Source: Marinosulfonomonas sp. (GTDB lineage: Bacteria > Pseudomonadota > Alphaproteobacteria > Rhodobacterales > Rhodobacteraceae). From it: a stretch of DNA of 5,317 bases. The notes below the pieces were generated by a model. It made no database searches and was not told the origin of the DNA. It was given only the letters and a program-made list of their open reading frames with translations. The stretch is taken from positions 1 through 5,317 of the forward strand of contig JAFLKA010000314.1 of the NCBI GenBank assembly GCA_022712735.1. The letters run 5' to 3'. The position numbers and the translations under genes are program-made. Shown here piece by piece: positions 4,989 to 5,317 of the stretch (its first letter is position 1; each line of letters begins with the position of its first letter).

Positions 4989-5317
4989 ATGACTTATGAT
5001 CTATACCTCGGCGACCGCACCTATTCCAGCTGGTCGCTGCGTGGCTGGTTGATGTTCGAGAAATTCAACATCCCCTGCCGCACCCATATGGCTGGGCTTT
5101 ATTCCGGCACTTTGCAACAAGATTTGGCCGATCTGGCCCCCGCCCGTCTGGTCCCTGTGATCCGCACCCCCGATGGCGATGCGGTAGGCGACACCATGGC
5201 GATTGCCGAAACTCTGGCCGAACGCCACCCCGATGCGGGACTGTGGCCTGCGGATCAATCCGCCCGCATTCTGGCCCGCTGGATGGCGGCAGAAATGCAT
5301 TCGGGCTTTGGCGCATT
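4989..5317 (+). CDS. Glutathione S-transferase family protein (3' end outside window)
   Basis: The reading frame starts at ATG 4989 and stays open for 109 codons to the window edge. It shows the N-terminal thioredoxin-like glutathione-binding domain of soluble GSTs: a first strand ending in TYSSWSLR (11-18) that offers Ser13/Ser14 as glutathione-activating candidates, the LVPVI segment with the conserved cis-proline (Pro56), and GDTMAIAETLAERHP (67-81), which corresponds to the usual D/E-S-x-A-I glutathione gamma-glutamyl site with Thr69 in place of Ser. LWP (85-87) marks the linker to the helical C-terminal domain, which begins with ARWMAAEMHSGFGA (96-109). Members conjugate or reduce substrates with glutathione in the cytosol. 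The substrate cannot be read from the sequence. There is no ribosome binding site before the ATG. A promoter-like pair 7 nt upstream suggests a leaderless mRNA. Confidence 0.9.
   Translation, partial: MTYDLYLGDRTYSSWSLRGWLMFEKFNIPCRTHMAGLYSGTLQQDLADLAPARLVPVIRTPDGDAVGDTMAIAETLAERHPDAGLWPADQSARILARWMAAEMHSGFGA

Noticed and set aside
5001..5300. Minus-strand open frames opposite the GST gene
   Set aside because: The plus strand encodes a clear GST N-terminal domain. The antisense frames are shadows.

Overview
The window reads as ordinary chromosomal DNA of an alphaproteobacterium, most likely a member of the Rhodobacterales (Roseobacter group). The basis is the GC-rich composition, the strong resemblance of the proteins to that group, the gene order coaBC-dut-moeB-like, and a MoeB/ThiF enzyme carrying a membrane domain at its N-terminus. 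The assignment comes from recognising protein families by eye, not from a search. Coding density is very high. No tRNA, rRNA, CRISPR array, insertion sequence or phage gene is visible.

Layout. Positions 1-3181 hold four genes on the minus strand, listed here in order of transcription: a secreted ChaN-like haem-binding family protein (3181-2372), coaBC of coenzyme A synthesis (2306-1110), dut dUTPase (1054-593), and a MoeB/ThiF-type E1-like adenylyltransferase with three predicted N-terminal membrane helices (593 to the left edge, incomplete). The dut stop and the probable GTG start of the last gene share one base. A 106-bp divergent spacer (3182-3287) separates this block from two plus-strand genes: cobU/cobP of cobalamin assembly (3288-3863) and a histidine phosphatase of the alpha-ribazole phosphatase type (about 3809/3827-4387). 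The phosphatase converges on a minus-strand gene for a small secreted phospholipase A2-like protein (4861-4397), with only 9 bp between the stop codons. A second divergent spacer (4862-4988) precedes a plus-strand glutathione S-transferase gene (4989 to the right edge, incomplete).

How the genes relate. CobU and the phosphatase would act at the nucleotide-loop end of vitamin B12 synthesis. CoaBC, Dut and the MoeB-like protein serve coenzyme A synthesis, the nucleotide pool and sulfur-carrier activation; they are unrelated housekeeping functions that are probably co-transcribed.

Most notable points. (1) At the cobU/phosphatase junction, the ATGA stop/start overlap expected there reads ATCA. 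One base appears to have removed both the cobU stop and the phosphatase start. (2) A canonical four-tract G-quadruplex motif lies across the 9-bp convergent junction and includes both stop codons. (3) Interleaved palindromes sit in the phospholipase/GST spacer, followed by a promoter-like sequence that would give a leaderless GST mRNA. (4) There is a compact secreted phospholipase A2-like protein with six cysteines. I found no convincing evidence of a wholly new multi-gene system.
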